DNA from: Aplectana chamaeleonis
Lineage: Eukaryota > Nematoda > Chromadorea > Rhabditida > Cosmocercidae
DNA length: 64,000 nt
Direction of reading: 5' to 3'
Assembly (NCBI GenBank): GCA_029168955.1
Contig: JAPDOI010000373.1
Span: 644,147 to 708,146, forward strand
Both the position numbers and the translations under genes were made by a program. Of this stretch, positions 20,700 through 31,226 are shown piece by piece. The notes under the pieces were generated by a model. The model ran no database searches, was not told the origin of the DNA, and saw only the letters and a program-made list of their open reading frames with translations. The first letter of the stretch is position 1, and every line of letters starts with the position of its first letter.

Positions 20700-21019
20700 T
20701 GTTGTAGACCGAACTTCCAGTAAGGTTTATTGACGAGATAACGAATTAATTCACTGAACAGTACATTTTCCTTATATAGAGCTACGACAGTACAAAGAGG
20801 CGTGGCCGGAAGTGGCACAGCCTGGTACAACCGGAAGTGGATAATGGCTTGAGAATAGAGGAGGCGTGGCCGGAAGTGGCACAGCCTGGTACAACCGGAA
20901 GTGGATCATGGCTTGAGAACGAGGGGGCGTGCCCGGAAGTGGCACGGCCTTGCACTTGGAATCAGAGTACAGTAGACATCCAATTCAAAAAGGAAGAAGG
21001 ACCAATAGATATCTCAACA
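20700..21019 (-). repeat. 5' LTR of the Gypsy element
   Basis: 320 bp, TG...CA boundaries on the minus strand. The LTR end is followed after one base by TGGCGATCAGG, the same presumptive primer binding site as in the element at 1-633. Confidence 0.95.
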
Positions 21020-21433
21020 TATGGTTGTCGACTTTTCCGTTGAATATGGGAGGTCAGAGGCCTACTGAGACAATCGTGCCAGAAAGAGCAGCGAAAAATG
21101 CCCGAAAACCGGCTTTTCTCTACCAAAACAGGATCGCTTTTGTGACGTTTCATTTCTGGCATTAGAAGAATTGACCGGTTCGGAGAAGTGAACTGTTCAA
21201 TGTAATAAACGTGATAAATTCTTTTGATAACCGGTTGTTTTCCTTTCTTCCTTGTAACAAGGGATCGACACAGAGGCCGGCCTCCAAACCCAGGAAGCAG
21301 TTTTGAGGTGGCGACAACTCCATTCGGAGGCAATTTCAGAACTCCAAAGTTTGTGAAAGACTTTGTGAAGACTCAGTAGTCGGATTAAACGCAAAAACTG
21401 AAAAACGGTTTTCATCGTGTACGATGCCTTTAA

Positions 21434-21779
21434 GCCGTAGTGTTTCCTTCAGAGTTATGGCGATGCGGCGCTTTGTGAGAGCAAAACGCCTCAAAACGCT
21501 TTTTGCAAAAAATATGCTCAGTACTGTACTTATCAATGAGAAGAGGTCGGTAGAAGTTCAATATGCATGAATTCCTATGCAAAACGCTCGCCACCGATTG
21601 AGCGAGAGCGGTTGTGCCGCCATGAGTTTCAAGCACATCAATCTTTGACCAACAGCTTCTCATTGGTAATTAGATGTGCAACTTTTTGGTGCACTACGTT
21701 ACAGCTGGTTACAGTCTGTGCTGTGTAATAAAATGCGAATGTTTGAGGGAAGGGAGTTCGATCCCGCTCGAAGTTCATA
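21434..21779. other. No gene recognised; weak pol III-like motif
   Basis: Nothing coding. A GAGTTCGATCCC motif at about 21749-21760 resembles a tRNA T-arm/B box, but no matching acceptor or anticodon stem is visible. Confidence 0.4.
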
Positions 21780-22600
21780 GTTATGTAAAATACGGATCAC
21801 GATAGCAGGTATTTGAGTCAAGCAGGGTCTATTCACCCTTTGTATATACTTTCACCGTCTAGGATGAAGGGTGAACACTGCTACAGTGTTTGGGCTCACA
21901 CTTTCTCAAGTGTGGTCCCGCCGGAAGTCGACAATTTTGAAAACTATGAGTCACGAGAGTAGAATATTTGCGTCAAGCGTCGCTGATTTACCTTGCGTAC
22001 GAAATTTCACCGTCTGATTGTGAGAAAGTTAAGTAGTAAATGAGTTATTTGGAAAAATCCTGGCTGCAGTCCTTCTCTAAAATGCACTGTGGGTCCACAT
22101 CTGACAAAGTAAGTACTGAGAAAACGCGAATATTGACGCAGAACCCACACCAGGAAAATTTTCGCAAAGGGCACACACCAGAGGTGCCGTAGGCTTCAAA
22201 CGGTAGGGTACAGAGTGTAGTTCCCTAAAGCTAAGATATTTTCCAGGCACCTCACTCAAAGCTTAAGTTACTGCAGTTTTAACACCCTAGTTTGGATTCC
22301 TGAACTTGGATGTTTTTTGTCTTCTTCCTCTATCAGTGTAGCGGTCTTCGGCGTTCATTTTAGACGTCGAAACTCAGCATAGAATAAGTCGGCCACGCTG
22401 GACTCAAATTTACTACTCCCGTGACTCTTAGTTTTTAAAATTGCCGACTTCCGACGGGACCACACCTGAGAGACGTGTTAGCCCTCATATTTAGCGGTGC
22501 TCGGCCTCAATCTTAAAGGTAGAATTTTTTTGTACAGCGTAAATCGACTACACTCAACTCAAATATCAACTCTACTGACTCATAAAAATCTGTCGCAGAA
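21780..22600. repeat. Diverged large inverted repeat
   Basis: GTGTGGTCCCGCCGGAAGTC plus GACAATTTT...GAGTCACG at about 21910-21955 returns inverted at about 22418-22470. The flanking ~100 bp on each side also align (GTATTTGAGT..., TTTCACCGTCT...). Arms are about 200 bp at roughly 75-85% identity by eye. No transposase frame. Confidence 0.6.
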
Positions 22601-23035
22601 ATCATTCAGCATTTAGTAGGCAAACTGCTTTAGGCACTTCACATTGAGGATTTATATGTCTTGTCTATCATTTTGGGAACACCTTCACGATAACTTCACC
22701 CTAAGCTTCCTAATTGAACACCGTCACTCACAACTAAGTTCAAACAGCATTTCAGTCAAATAGCAATGCATAGTTTAATCCCATGTGAAAAACTGCTCCG
22801 GGCGGTTTTCACTCACATTGTCATGTATAGATGGATATACATCAGTGATACTGGTTAGATTCCTGCCTAGTTGTGTGTTGTTTAAGAGTGTTATGTATCT
22901 GTTATGATGTTGTAATATTCTTATTTTGTTAGTTCTCATGATATCATCCCACTAGTTGCATTTGTAGCTTAGTGGCTCCTCATTCTGATCATGTTCTTTG
23001 AGGTCAGCAGTGGCCATATTATTGTACTCCCGCAT
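22601..23035. other. No gene recognised
   Basis: AT-rich sequence without recognisable protein, RNA gene or terminal repeats. Confidence 0.5.
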
Positions 23036-24075
23036 TGTAACCCTTGTTTCGTCATGCGCAGTGGCATGACGGATTGGCACAGCGGCGCCCCGCCCCCAAT
23101 CAATCGAGGAAGGCGAGGCGACAGCCAGTGACGAGGAGCACAGCCCGGTCGGGGCGTCACGTGTTAGCTGCGGAGAGGGGAGGAGCCAAGCCAGGCATAT
23201 ACAAGCCGGCCATTCCCGGTCGGCGGGGCCTTGGTCTTCTCTGGTCTTGTCTCGCGAGGTCGTGTCTAGTCTTCTGAGCCTTTGTCTTCTCAGGGCTTGT
23301 CGTGTCTTCTCGGTCGGAGAAAAGGCGTGCAGCTAGGCGTATAGCCTGAACAGCAGAGGAAAAACCCAATCCCAGCTCATAGCTGACGGGTCTTAGTGCT
23401 CTGGGCCGGAGGCCAGTTTTATCTTAGCGATCTCCGTGGTGCGCGGATTGATTGCTAAGAGAGAGAGAGAGAGAGAGTTCGAGAGCGATAGAGGATTTCA
23501 CTCCTGCCCCTCGACACCGTCCGCAGGCGGCTGCTCGGTGAGAGCAATCAATAAACGGTCGGTGAGTTTGCGGGGCCTCGTCGTGGCTGTCGTCTCGCTC
23601 CTCGCAAGGAAAATCGATCTTGCTGCTGTGCCAACCCATCGATCATCATCATCATCATCTGCTAACCATCATATTTATTTGGAAGTCGATAAGGATAAAC
23701 TATTAATCCAGCTTCGTCTACCCATGTACTCTGACCTGGTTTAGGCCAGCGGTATCTCGTGATCTTGAACTGCAGTAGTTGTTGTCGCTCGTAATCGGGC
23801 ATAACATTTACTTCCAGGCGGTGGTGCCGACTTTCCAGTGCTGGCGATCGAGGATACAACCAACCGATCAAGGACTATGGAATCTCAGGACGGTATGTCC
23901 TCTAGTTCGCCAATACTTGGGTCCACCCCGCCCAAGAAAACTACTGACAACATACACTCCATTGGGTCTTCCTCCGAAGGTCAGACATCTCCGGAGCTCA
24001 AAACCCTGTGGGGCTCTATCCCGCGCCGAACTCTGTATGGCACTGATCTATATGGGAGATCTGATAATTTATTGA
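23036..24075 (+). mobile_element. Possible LTR and leader of a truncated LTR retroelement
   Basis: A GC-rich block starts TGTAACCC and contains a GCATATACAAG TATA-like box (about 23198), a GA run (23460-23477), AATAAA (about 23550) and ATCATC repeats. This promoter-to-polyA layout suggests an LTR. It is followed by a short frame (MESQDGMSSSSPIL...) from about 23878 that stops at 24102 and could be a gag start. No partner LTR or pol is present, so the assignment is tentative. Confidence 0.35.
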
Positions 24076-24079
24076 TTTT

Positions 24080-24221
24080 TGACGTGGTAATGTTTTCTTT
24101 TTGATGGTTTAACGAAATGCAAAATTAAAGTGTTAACGCATTAACGGGTTAACGCGTTTTTCCGAAAATTAACTATTAACGCTTAACGAAAAAAAATAAT
24201 TTTCATTAACGCACACCCCTG
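24080..24221. mobile_element. One end of a hAT-like DNA transposon
   Basis: The right terminus reads inward as CAGGGGTGTGCGTTAATG, followed by several subterminal TTAACG copies (GTTAACGCATTAACGGG, ACGCTTAACG). CAGGGGTG ends with short subterminal repeats are typical of hAT elements. No matching left end is visible, so it is a remnant or was truncated by its neighbour. Confidence 0.5.
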
Positions 24222-24393
24222 GCGGGTTGTACCAGTTCCTACACCGTGACCCCGTCGCCGCGACGCAAGTATGCACTAGGCCTTAGTGGAAATACGCGAC
24301 CGCACAATCGCATTTGTCCGTTCCCGGGAACGTTCCACATCTGAAGGGGGTGCTTCTTCTTCTTCTTCTTCTGCAGCCTCGAAGTGGTTTTTG

Positions 24394-26316
24394 TCATAGG
24401 TTGAGGAACTGGGCGGCCTTGATAGGATTCGTCCAAAGGTCCATTGTGGTCAAGGAGGTAGGTCTCTTCGGGCACATGAACAAGTGCGCCGTGTCGTGTC
24501 CGGGAGCACCACAGTCCGGGCATGCGTCTGGTCGGCTGCTGTCGATCTTGTTGACGTAAGACATGAGCAGTATAGAGTGACCACAGCGCAGCGAGGCAAG
24601 AGCACATCTGGCTCGTCTGCCGAGTTGAGACTCGGACTCGCAAACCCGAGGCGGCACTGCTCCCAAGATAGGGTTCACAGCCGCCTTCGTTAGATATCCT
24701 CGAACAAACTGGGTGTGCTCCTCACGCAGAAGACGAAGCCTTTCCATGTTGGAGTCGGCCCATCTCTGTGCATCAACTTTACTAGGAGCATCGGCGAACG
24801 GCGTCCTAATCGACCTCTCTCTTATGGGCTTCATGATTCTCTTCGTTGGATGATTCGGCTGTCTCAGAACATTAATATACATCTGCTGTGCCTGGAGTTC
24901 ACAATGCTCCTTGACCGGCAATATGCAGGCCTCCGCGTGAAGATGTTCTATAGGGGAGCTCCTTGCACAACCGGTAGCAATTCTAAGCGCAGCATTCTGT
25001 ACACGCTGCAGCTTTTTCCAGGAGCTGTCAGACACCAGGTGCTGCCACACTGGTGCCGCATATTCCAGAGCCGGCTGAAGTATTGCTCTGTAGATTCTCA
25101 ATATTGTCTCGCGGCTGCTTCCCCATGATGTTCCTCCGAGAGCTCTCAAGATATTAAGCCTAGCCTTGACGACTGTTTGTTTCTGTTCCGCGTTTTTGTG
25201 GAACTTCAGTGACGGATCAAGAATAAGGCCAAGCAGCTTGGGGAATTTGGCTGCTGGCAACAGGTCACCATCCCATTTGACATCTGGATGGGCACTGTGT
25301 TCCTTGGTGTTTGTTGTGAACACTGAAACAGAGGATTTTGCAGCAGAGACTGTGAGCATCATTTTATCGAGGAAGAGCTTCAACTCGACGAGATAGGCGC
25401 TGATCTTGTTAGCGGCTATTTGCAGGTCACGGTCCTGGCACATGATGGTGATGTCGTCGGCATACATAACAATCTTTACATCATTGGGAGGCTCGGGGAT
25501 GTCCTCAAGATACAGGCTAAATAGGGCAGGGGACAACACTCCGCCTTGCGGAACACCGGCTGCTATTGGAATGCTATCGGATACGTGATTCTGGAACAGA
25601 ACCTTAGCCCGGCGGCCTTTCGTGAAAGCTGCAATCCATCGCTTCTGCCATGATGGTAGCGACGACTTGAGCAGTTTCTCGGACAGCAGTCCCAAGTTAA
25701 CAGAGTCGAACGCTTTGCTCAGATCGAGGGCGACGGCCACCGTTCTCAGGGGCTTTCTCATGTTGAACCCATCGACCGCAAAGCTCACGATCTCCAATAG
25801 AGCAGTAGTAGTAGAGTGAAGTTTCCTGAACCCATGCTGATGCTGCTGTCGCTCATTTTGATCAGCCAGGTCCGTCACGATCAACTTTTCAGCTAATTTA
25901 GCGACGGGCGATAACAGGCTTATTGGTCGAAAGCCTTTCGCCGTGCTTTGGGACTTGCCTGGCTTTGGCAACGGTATCACATTGGCTGTCTTCCAAGCTT
26001 GGGGTAGAGTGCAGGTCCGGAAAGAAGTGTTAATGATATCTGCAAGCATCGGTAGAAGTTCCGTGGGAAGCTTCTTCAGGATGGCTGGGGAGATACCGTC
26101 AGGTCCGATAGCCTTCGAATTCCGCATTTCTTTGATAGCCTTCTCAACTTGTGTGAGAGTAAAGGCCTCAGAAGCGTTCATGAGCGGCAACCGGCTCAGT
26201 TCTCTAACCGTGACTCTGTTTTTGCACGCCTCGCTTGATGCGTGTGATGAAAAAGTTCTTGCCGAGTGCGTAAGCAGACGCTTTCCCTGATTTGAAGATG
26301 TTCTCCTCAAACTCAA
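24394..26316 (-). CDS. LINE reverse transcriptase with C-terminal Cys/His module
   Basis: Intact 640-residue frame covering RT and the C terminus of ORF2. Fingers: MRNSKAIGPDGISPAILK and VIPLPKPGKS; palm: VALDLSKAFDSVN, AGVPQGGVLSPALF, YADD (residues 285-288). Thumb and a conserved LQPALEYAAPVWQHL block follow. C terminus: CPDCGAPGHDTAHLFMCP, then LWTNPIKAAQFLNL and stop. The first ~30 residues are out of register with the endonuclease frame, which reaches this point in another frame ending at 26204. It is the catalytic part of a retrotransposon that would act on its own RNA at a nicked target. Confidence 0.92.
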   Translation of the reverse strand: MSLRRTSSNQGKRLLTHSARTFSSHASSEACKNRVTVRELSRLPLMNASEAFTLTQVEKAIKEMRNSKAIGPDGISPAILKKLPTELLPMLADIINTSFRTCTLPQAWKTANVIPLPKPGKSQSTAKGFRPISLLSPVAKLAEKLIVTDLADQNERQQHQHGFRKLHSTTTALLEIVSFAVDGFNMRKPLRTVAVALDLSKAFDSVNLGLLSEKLLKSSLPSWQKRWIAAFTKGRRAKVLFQNHVSDSIPIAAGVPQGGVLSPALFSLYLEDIPEPPNDVKIVMYADDITIMCQDRDLQIAANKISAYLVELKLFLDKMMLTVSAAKSSVSVFTTNTKEHSAHPDVKWDGDLLPAAKFPKLLGLILDPSLKFHKNAEQKQTVVKARLNILRALGGTSWGSSRETILRIYRAILQPALEYAAPVWQHLVSDSSWKKLQRVQNAALRIATGCARSSPIEHLHAEACILPVKEHCELQAQQMYINVLRQPNHPTKRIMKPIRERSIRTPFADAPSKVDAQRWADSNMERLRLLREEHTQFVRGYLTKAAVNPILGAVPPRVCESESQLGRRARCALASLRCGHSILLMSYVNKIDSSRPDACPDCGAPGHDTAHLFMCPKRPTSLTTMDLWTNPIKAAQFLNL

Positions 26317-26959
26317 TAGCGGAGCTCATCGGGGGGGCGGACTTTCCGGAAATTTTCCTTAAGACTTTCCACGTCGTAGTTCCGTCCGCCTTGAAATTCA
26401 GCTTTTCAGTGAACTTCTCCCAGCATTCCTTCTTGTTCTTATCCAGATCCTGCTTGATCTCATTATCCAGCACGGCAATCTCCGGGTCTAGATGATCTAC
26501 CGCTCTCTTCTCATCTCTGGTTCTTATCTTCTGCAGTATTTCCCTGCTGACATTTGGAAAAAAGGTCTTGACACGACCCTCAGGAATTGCCGCTTTCATG
26601 GCCTTGCGGATGGCACTTGTTAGATGGCCCTCTTTCTGATGAACATCACCATTCCATGGGAAGTCGACCGCATGGCGGAGTGCAACATCTCTGAACAGGG
26701 TCCAGTCTGCTAGGCCTAAATTAAGATAAGTACGATGACGAAAACCAGAGTAAGGGGCAAGAGAGTCAGAGAGATCAATATAGACAAAGACGGGAATGTG
26801 ATCACTGGACAGAGTTGTGGATGTGGACCACGTGCAAGCATTAGAAAGATTGGATGACACAAGAGAGATATCTGGGCTAGAAGGTCGGCCGTTGGCAGGG
26901 AGACGAGTGGGCTGGTCATCATTGAGGATAACCAGGTCACACTCCTCAGCCCACCCCAC
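26204..26959 (-). pseudogene. LINE endonuclease C-terminal half and linker
   Basis: Contains LVILNDDQPTRLPANGRPSSPD and SDHIPVFVYID, the conserved end of APE-type LINE endonucleases, then the linker before RT (EGRVKTFFPNVSREILQKIR). The same linker is found in the LINE at 52.4-54.9 kb. It is connected to the upstream endonuclease half (26946-27869) and the downstream RT by frame changes, so it is a broken ORF2. Confidence 0.85.
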
Positions 26960-28073
26960 TCTTCGACATCTTCCCCTCTGGCGTCAGAATCAAGAGCGGA
27001 ACAGAACGTGTGAGCATTGAAGTCACCCGCAAAGACAGCTGAAGGGGAGAGTGAGCAGTCGTACAACTGCTTAAGGAGGGGAATAGGATTATAAGAGGGG
27101 GGACAAGATGATATAGGAGGAATGTAGATGTTAAATAGAGATACAGGGGTTTTGGGGGGGGGAGGTGGACAGGAATGTACTCGAGAGTACCGTCCTTAGG
27201 AGTATTGGGAATAATATGAGAAGGTAAGGCAGATTGCACAAAAGTAGACACTCCGCCCCCAAGAGCAGACCTTGGCATGTGATAGGCGGTGTATCCCGGA
27301 ATGTTAGGCTGGGGGTAAGTGGTAGAAGGAGAGAGCTTGGTTTCTTGAACCATGATAACATCCGGGTGATGAGAACGTGCGATTAGAGAGAGTTCAGATA
27401 ACTTTTTGCGAAGGCCGTTGAGATTAATGTGAACAATGGAGAGGGGGCGGTTGGTAATTGAGGAATCAGAGTTGCTGGGGGCAGAGCATGGAACACAACG
27501 AAAGGATGAGTCATGATGCCTCACAGAACTGAGGCCCGAACAGGAGAAGTGCACCCACCTTTGGCATCCGAAGCACTGGACACTTGTTTTATGCCAGGTA
27601 ACATCCTTGCCGCACGTGGCGCATAGGTACTTCTGCGCTGGACCTGGATTCCTCTCGACGCCGGCCCTTTGTAGTAAAATCCTCAGGAGAGCTGCGGCCG
27701 ACCAGCACCTCTCCCATGACAAAAACCCTCTTCTCGGAGGGGTTGACGTCGGTTTGCACGGAGGCGATCTTCTTTCCTCCACACTGCCACGGCACGAACG
27801 TACGACATCTCGGCAGCACGGGGGTGCTACTCGCGCCTTCCAGTTGAAGAAGGTGCAATAATTACCCAAGTTTGAGGTCTGGTACCGTGTCGATGGTCAG
27901 CTGGTGTATGGCTCTGCTATTGCAATCTGCGTGAGCACTGCCAGAAGTTGGTCTTCAATTGGGCTCCACAGGCGAGGAACCGTGTGGCGGGTTCTGCAAT
28001 TTCAACATCAACCTTAAAAAAGCCACCATAGCAGGTGAATTCCGGCCAATCCCGTCTCTGTGTGCCTGATACG

Positions 28074-29004
28074 ATGTCCGCCGCTGCTGCTGTCCCTTTC
28101 CAGATGGTGACCAGGAGACACTCAGTTAAGGAAGGCAAGGATGAAAGCTCGAAGTCACCGAATGGAATCGAGATGGCGCTGGATCAACTGCGGTCGGACA
28201 AGAAGGCCCCGGACTACCTGGAAGGCTTTGTTTGCTCATGTTTTCCAAGTGCAAAGCGAGTTCTCAGCGGTTCTAGCGAAGAACCAAGAACTGCAGGAGA
28301 AAGTCTCGGCGCTCAGTGCGGAAAATTGTGCGCTCAAAGGTGCTTTGGCTGAGGCCGAGGCTAGACTCTCTCAACCATCGACACAGCAGAATGCCTCTTC
28401 TGTTGGCGAGAATCATATTGTTAGTGGTAGGCATAGTATTGATGCTGAGGAGAAAGAGCGGTTACGCTCCATAGTTGTATCAGGTGTCCCTGAATCGTCT
28501 AAGAAGCGGCCCATAGAGAGAACTAAAGATGATTATGCCGTCATAGAAGATGTCTTGAATCATTTGAGTGTAGAATGTATTCCGTGCATGGTTTATAGGC
28601 TAGGGAAGCCGTTGATTGATCGACCCCGTTTGTTGAAGGTTGTTCTTCCCTCTAGTTATTATCAGAACCTGACTCTGCGAAGGGCTCCTCGGCTGCGATC
28701 CTTCTCCCGAGACGGGGTCTTCATAAGGCCCTCGCTCACAAAGGAAGAACTGGCACGCAGGCGAGAGGCCGCTATTGCACGTCGCTCATCTGCTAATGGT
28801 ACTACAGTTACTTTGCAGCCTTCTCATTCCTGTACGCCTGTTACCAATACTAATATACTCCCTCACGATACGAATACACTTGTCGTTGGTTCTGTTAGTC
28901 CGAGCACACTTGCTGCTAATCCTAGCTCGCTAATTGCTGATACTAGTACTCTCGCTGCTGATTCAAATGCTTTTACTACTGCTTCGAGTGCGGAAAACGC
29001 GTAA
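28074..29004 (+). pseudogene. CR1-like LINE A ORF1 (coiled coil and RNA-binding-like)
   Basis: Begins MSAAAAVPFQMVTRRHSVKE at 28074 and ends at TAA 29002-29004. One frame change is needed at about 28210-28240. A coiled coil (VLAKNQELQEKVSALSAEN...LKGALAEAEARL) is followed by RSIVVSGVPES, VYRLGK and RPRLLKVVLPS, features of the RRM-like ORF1 proteins of CR1/L2-type LINEs, then a Ser/Thr/Asn-rich low-complexity C terminus. ORF2 begins in another frame close to or overlapping its end. The first in-frame ATG was chosen because homology-like text starts there. Confidence 0.75.
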
Positions 29005-31226
29005 ACCATCCTCGGGACGGATCTCGTACTATATTATGCTTTACAACAAATGTACGATCTATTTCTAAAAACAATGATTCTTTTGTATTGCTTTTACAGG
29101 ACAAAAACACTGACATTGTCGCGCTCACGGAGACGTGGCTTAAGAAGGGAGTTAAATTGGCGCCTCTGCTGGGGGACTGGAGTTCTCACTTCGACATTCT
29201 CAGGTGTGGCCGTAGTCGCAAGAGAGGAGGTGGGGTTGCTTTGTTCGTTAGGAAGCCTTATTCACCTGTTCTTGTTTTCCGTGAGTCTGTTACGGACTCA
29301 TATGAAATTTTATGCGCAGACGTGGAAGTAGGGCTCGTTCTTGTGCGGTTCATTGAAGTTTATAGAGCTCCTAGTTGTACCGCGGTGATGACTGAGCAGT
29401 TGAACGCAAGTATTAGTGATATGGTGTCTGTTAACTACCCCTGCGTAACCACCGGCGACATCAATTTCCCTGATGTGCGATGGGAAGGCACCTACACTGC
29501 CAACAGTTCTGTTTCCAGAAGTTTTTTGAATATGTGCTGCACTCATTCTCTGCCGCAGTATGTTAAATCGGAGACGTGTGGGGGGTAATATCCTAGACTT
29601 AGTGCTCTGCTGTGACAACGATTTCGTGTTGAATACAGGTGTCTTGCCTCCCCTGGGTTCGAGTGACCACTCCTTGGTTCAGTATAGGCTCAGGCTTCGT
29701 AAACAAAACACCACGAAGGAGATGAAAAGAAATTTTAAGGCAGCTCGTTTTGATCTTATAAAGGAGTACCTGATGAATGTTGACTGGTATAGTTCTTTTC
29801 AGTCGGAGGCTAGGGTTAATGGAAAATACGAAATTTTAATTGCCATAATCCAACACTGCATTGAACTTTTTGTACCAATGCACATGGTCCCTGGCGGTCA
29901 TCGCAGGCTTCCCCCATACCTAAAAGCGTTTCAAGGGTTGCGCACAGATGCATGGTTTGCTGCAAAAGAACTCAATACCCCCGATAGCTGGGCAAAGTTC
30001 AAGGACACAAATGGCAAGTTCGATCGCAAGCTTAAAAAGTACAATGATAGTATAGAGAAGAAGGTCATCGAGTCGAAAGATAGGAATGCGTTTTACAAGC
30101 TTTTGAACTCCAGAACGAATGATAAAAAACCATTGGAGCGCTTAAGACGTCTGACGGAAATATCCTCAGGGCTGACAGGGACAAGGCAGAACTTTTGGCA
30201 AATACATTCGAACATTCATTTTCAAGAGCTTCCTCACTGGACCAAGCGAGGCTGGTTTCCCCGACCTTCGAGGTGATGCAAGATTCATGTTGGTTCTATA
30301 AGAAATTGTTACTGAACTATTGAAATGGCCGAATTCATCTTCAAGAACGCCGGATGATATCCCTCTGATGTTCGTGAAGAAAGTCGCTCATGAAATCGCG
30401 GGACCCTTAGAGTTCATTTTCAACTTGAGCTTTATGACAAGTGAGGTCCCAGATCGATGGAAGTTATCTTATGTCATCCCGCTTCCTAAAAAGGCCCCAT
30501 TCACAGAGCCTTCCAACTACAGACCAGTTAGTATAACGTCATTGTTCGCTAGATTGTTCGAAAAGATTCTAAAAAAGAGAATAGTTGCACATCTCGAAAA
30601 TCGTTCGGTTATTTCCCCCCATCAGCATGGCTTTCAAAAGGGTAAGTCAACCGTGACAGCTTATGATTGAAGCCCTAAACAACTGGACGTCTCTTTTTAG
30701 ACCAAGGTAGTAATGTCGATGTTGTTTTCTTCGATTTTTCCAAGGCATTTGACAAAGTCCCGCATCATAAGCTAATACAAAACTAACAATGGTAGGCGTA
30801 CACCCGCGCATAGTATCTTGGATCGCCTCATTTTTGGAGCATAGGACCTTTTCGGTTCGAGTGAACACTTCGTATTCGCAGAGTCACCCAGTGTGTAGTG
30901 GAGTTCCGCAGGGTGGAGTCCTTTCACCGATCTTGTTCAATATATACACGCACGAGCTGGGGGACTTATTGAGTGGGTTTGGAGTTGATTTCTGTGCATT
31001 TGCAGACGATATTAAGATTTTTCGCCAGGCAGGCTCTAGTGAGGACATTAAGGCAATCCAAAATGCAATAGACGCAATGGTGGTCTGGTCTCATGAATGG
31101 CACCTGCCGCTATCGAAGGAGAAAACGAAGTGTCTCCATCTAGCTTCCTCAAATAACTGTCATACTTACAATGTCGAAGGGACTGAGATTGACAATGTCG
31201 AGCAGATCACTGACCTGGGATATATC

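Larger units (their letters stand above)
16058..21019 (-). mobile_element. Complete Gypsy-type LTR retrotransposon, 4.96 kb
   Basis: Minus-strand element with LTRs 16058-16376 (3') and 20700-21019 (5'), which differ by one T in a T run as read. A 5-bp duplication TATGG sits at 16053-16057 and 21020-21024. PBS candidate TGGCGATCAGG (about 20689-20699); polypurine tract AGGGGGGAGG at about 16377-16386. Domain order gag, protease (DTGS), RT (YLDD), RNase H, integrase (HPQSNGQAERF with the catalytic Glu) is Gypsy/Metaviridae order. As read, the polyprotein is interrupted by single-base deficits near 18645 and 16667, both in homopolymers. The near-identical LTRs imply recent insertion. Confidence 0.95.
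16033..21429. mobile_element. TTAA-flanked MITE split by a Gypsy insertion
   Basis: Left terminus AGGCATCGTCAACGATGAAA (from 16033) and right terminus ...CATCGTGTACGATGCCT (to 21429) are inverted copies flanked by TTAA (16029-16032 and 21430-21433). The Gypsy element with its TATGG duplication occupies 16058-21024. Without it the MITE is about 430 bp, close to its neighbour's 456 bp. Non-coding apart from the insert. Confidence 0.72.
24353..27869 (-). mobile_element. I/Jockey-like non-LTR retrotransposon
   Basis: 3' tail is (GAA)n at 24353-24372 and the stop is at 24394. From the 5' side it encodes a 2A-like remnant (AGVERNPGP, 27639-27665), a PHD-like zinc finger (CATCG...CFGCQRWVHFSCSGL...CVPC), APE endonuclease in two or three frames (HINLNGLRKK, VQETKLS, AGDFNAH, SSDHIPV), and a 640-residue RT frame with YADD. 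It is the most complete of three relatives in the window (767-1571, 52445-54901). Frame breaks lie near 27157 (in a run of eight or nine C), near 26960 (G run) and near 26220. I could not find a convincing target duplication. The 5' end is uncertain. Confidence 0.9.

Noticed and set aside
21740..21775. tRNA gene suggested by GAGTTCGATCCC
   Set aside because: No acceptor stem, D arm or anticodon arm fits around the T-arm-like motif.
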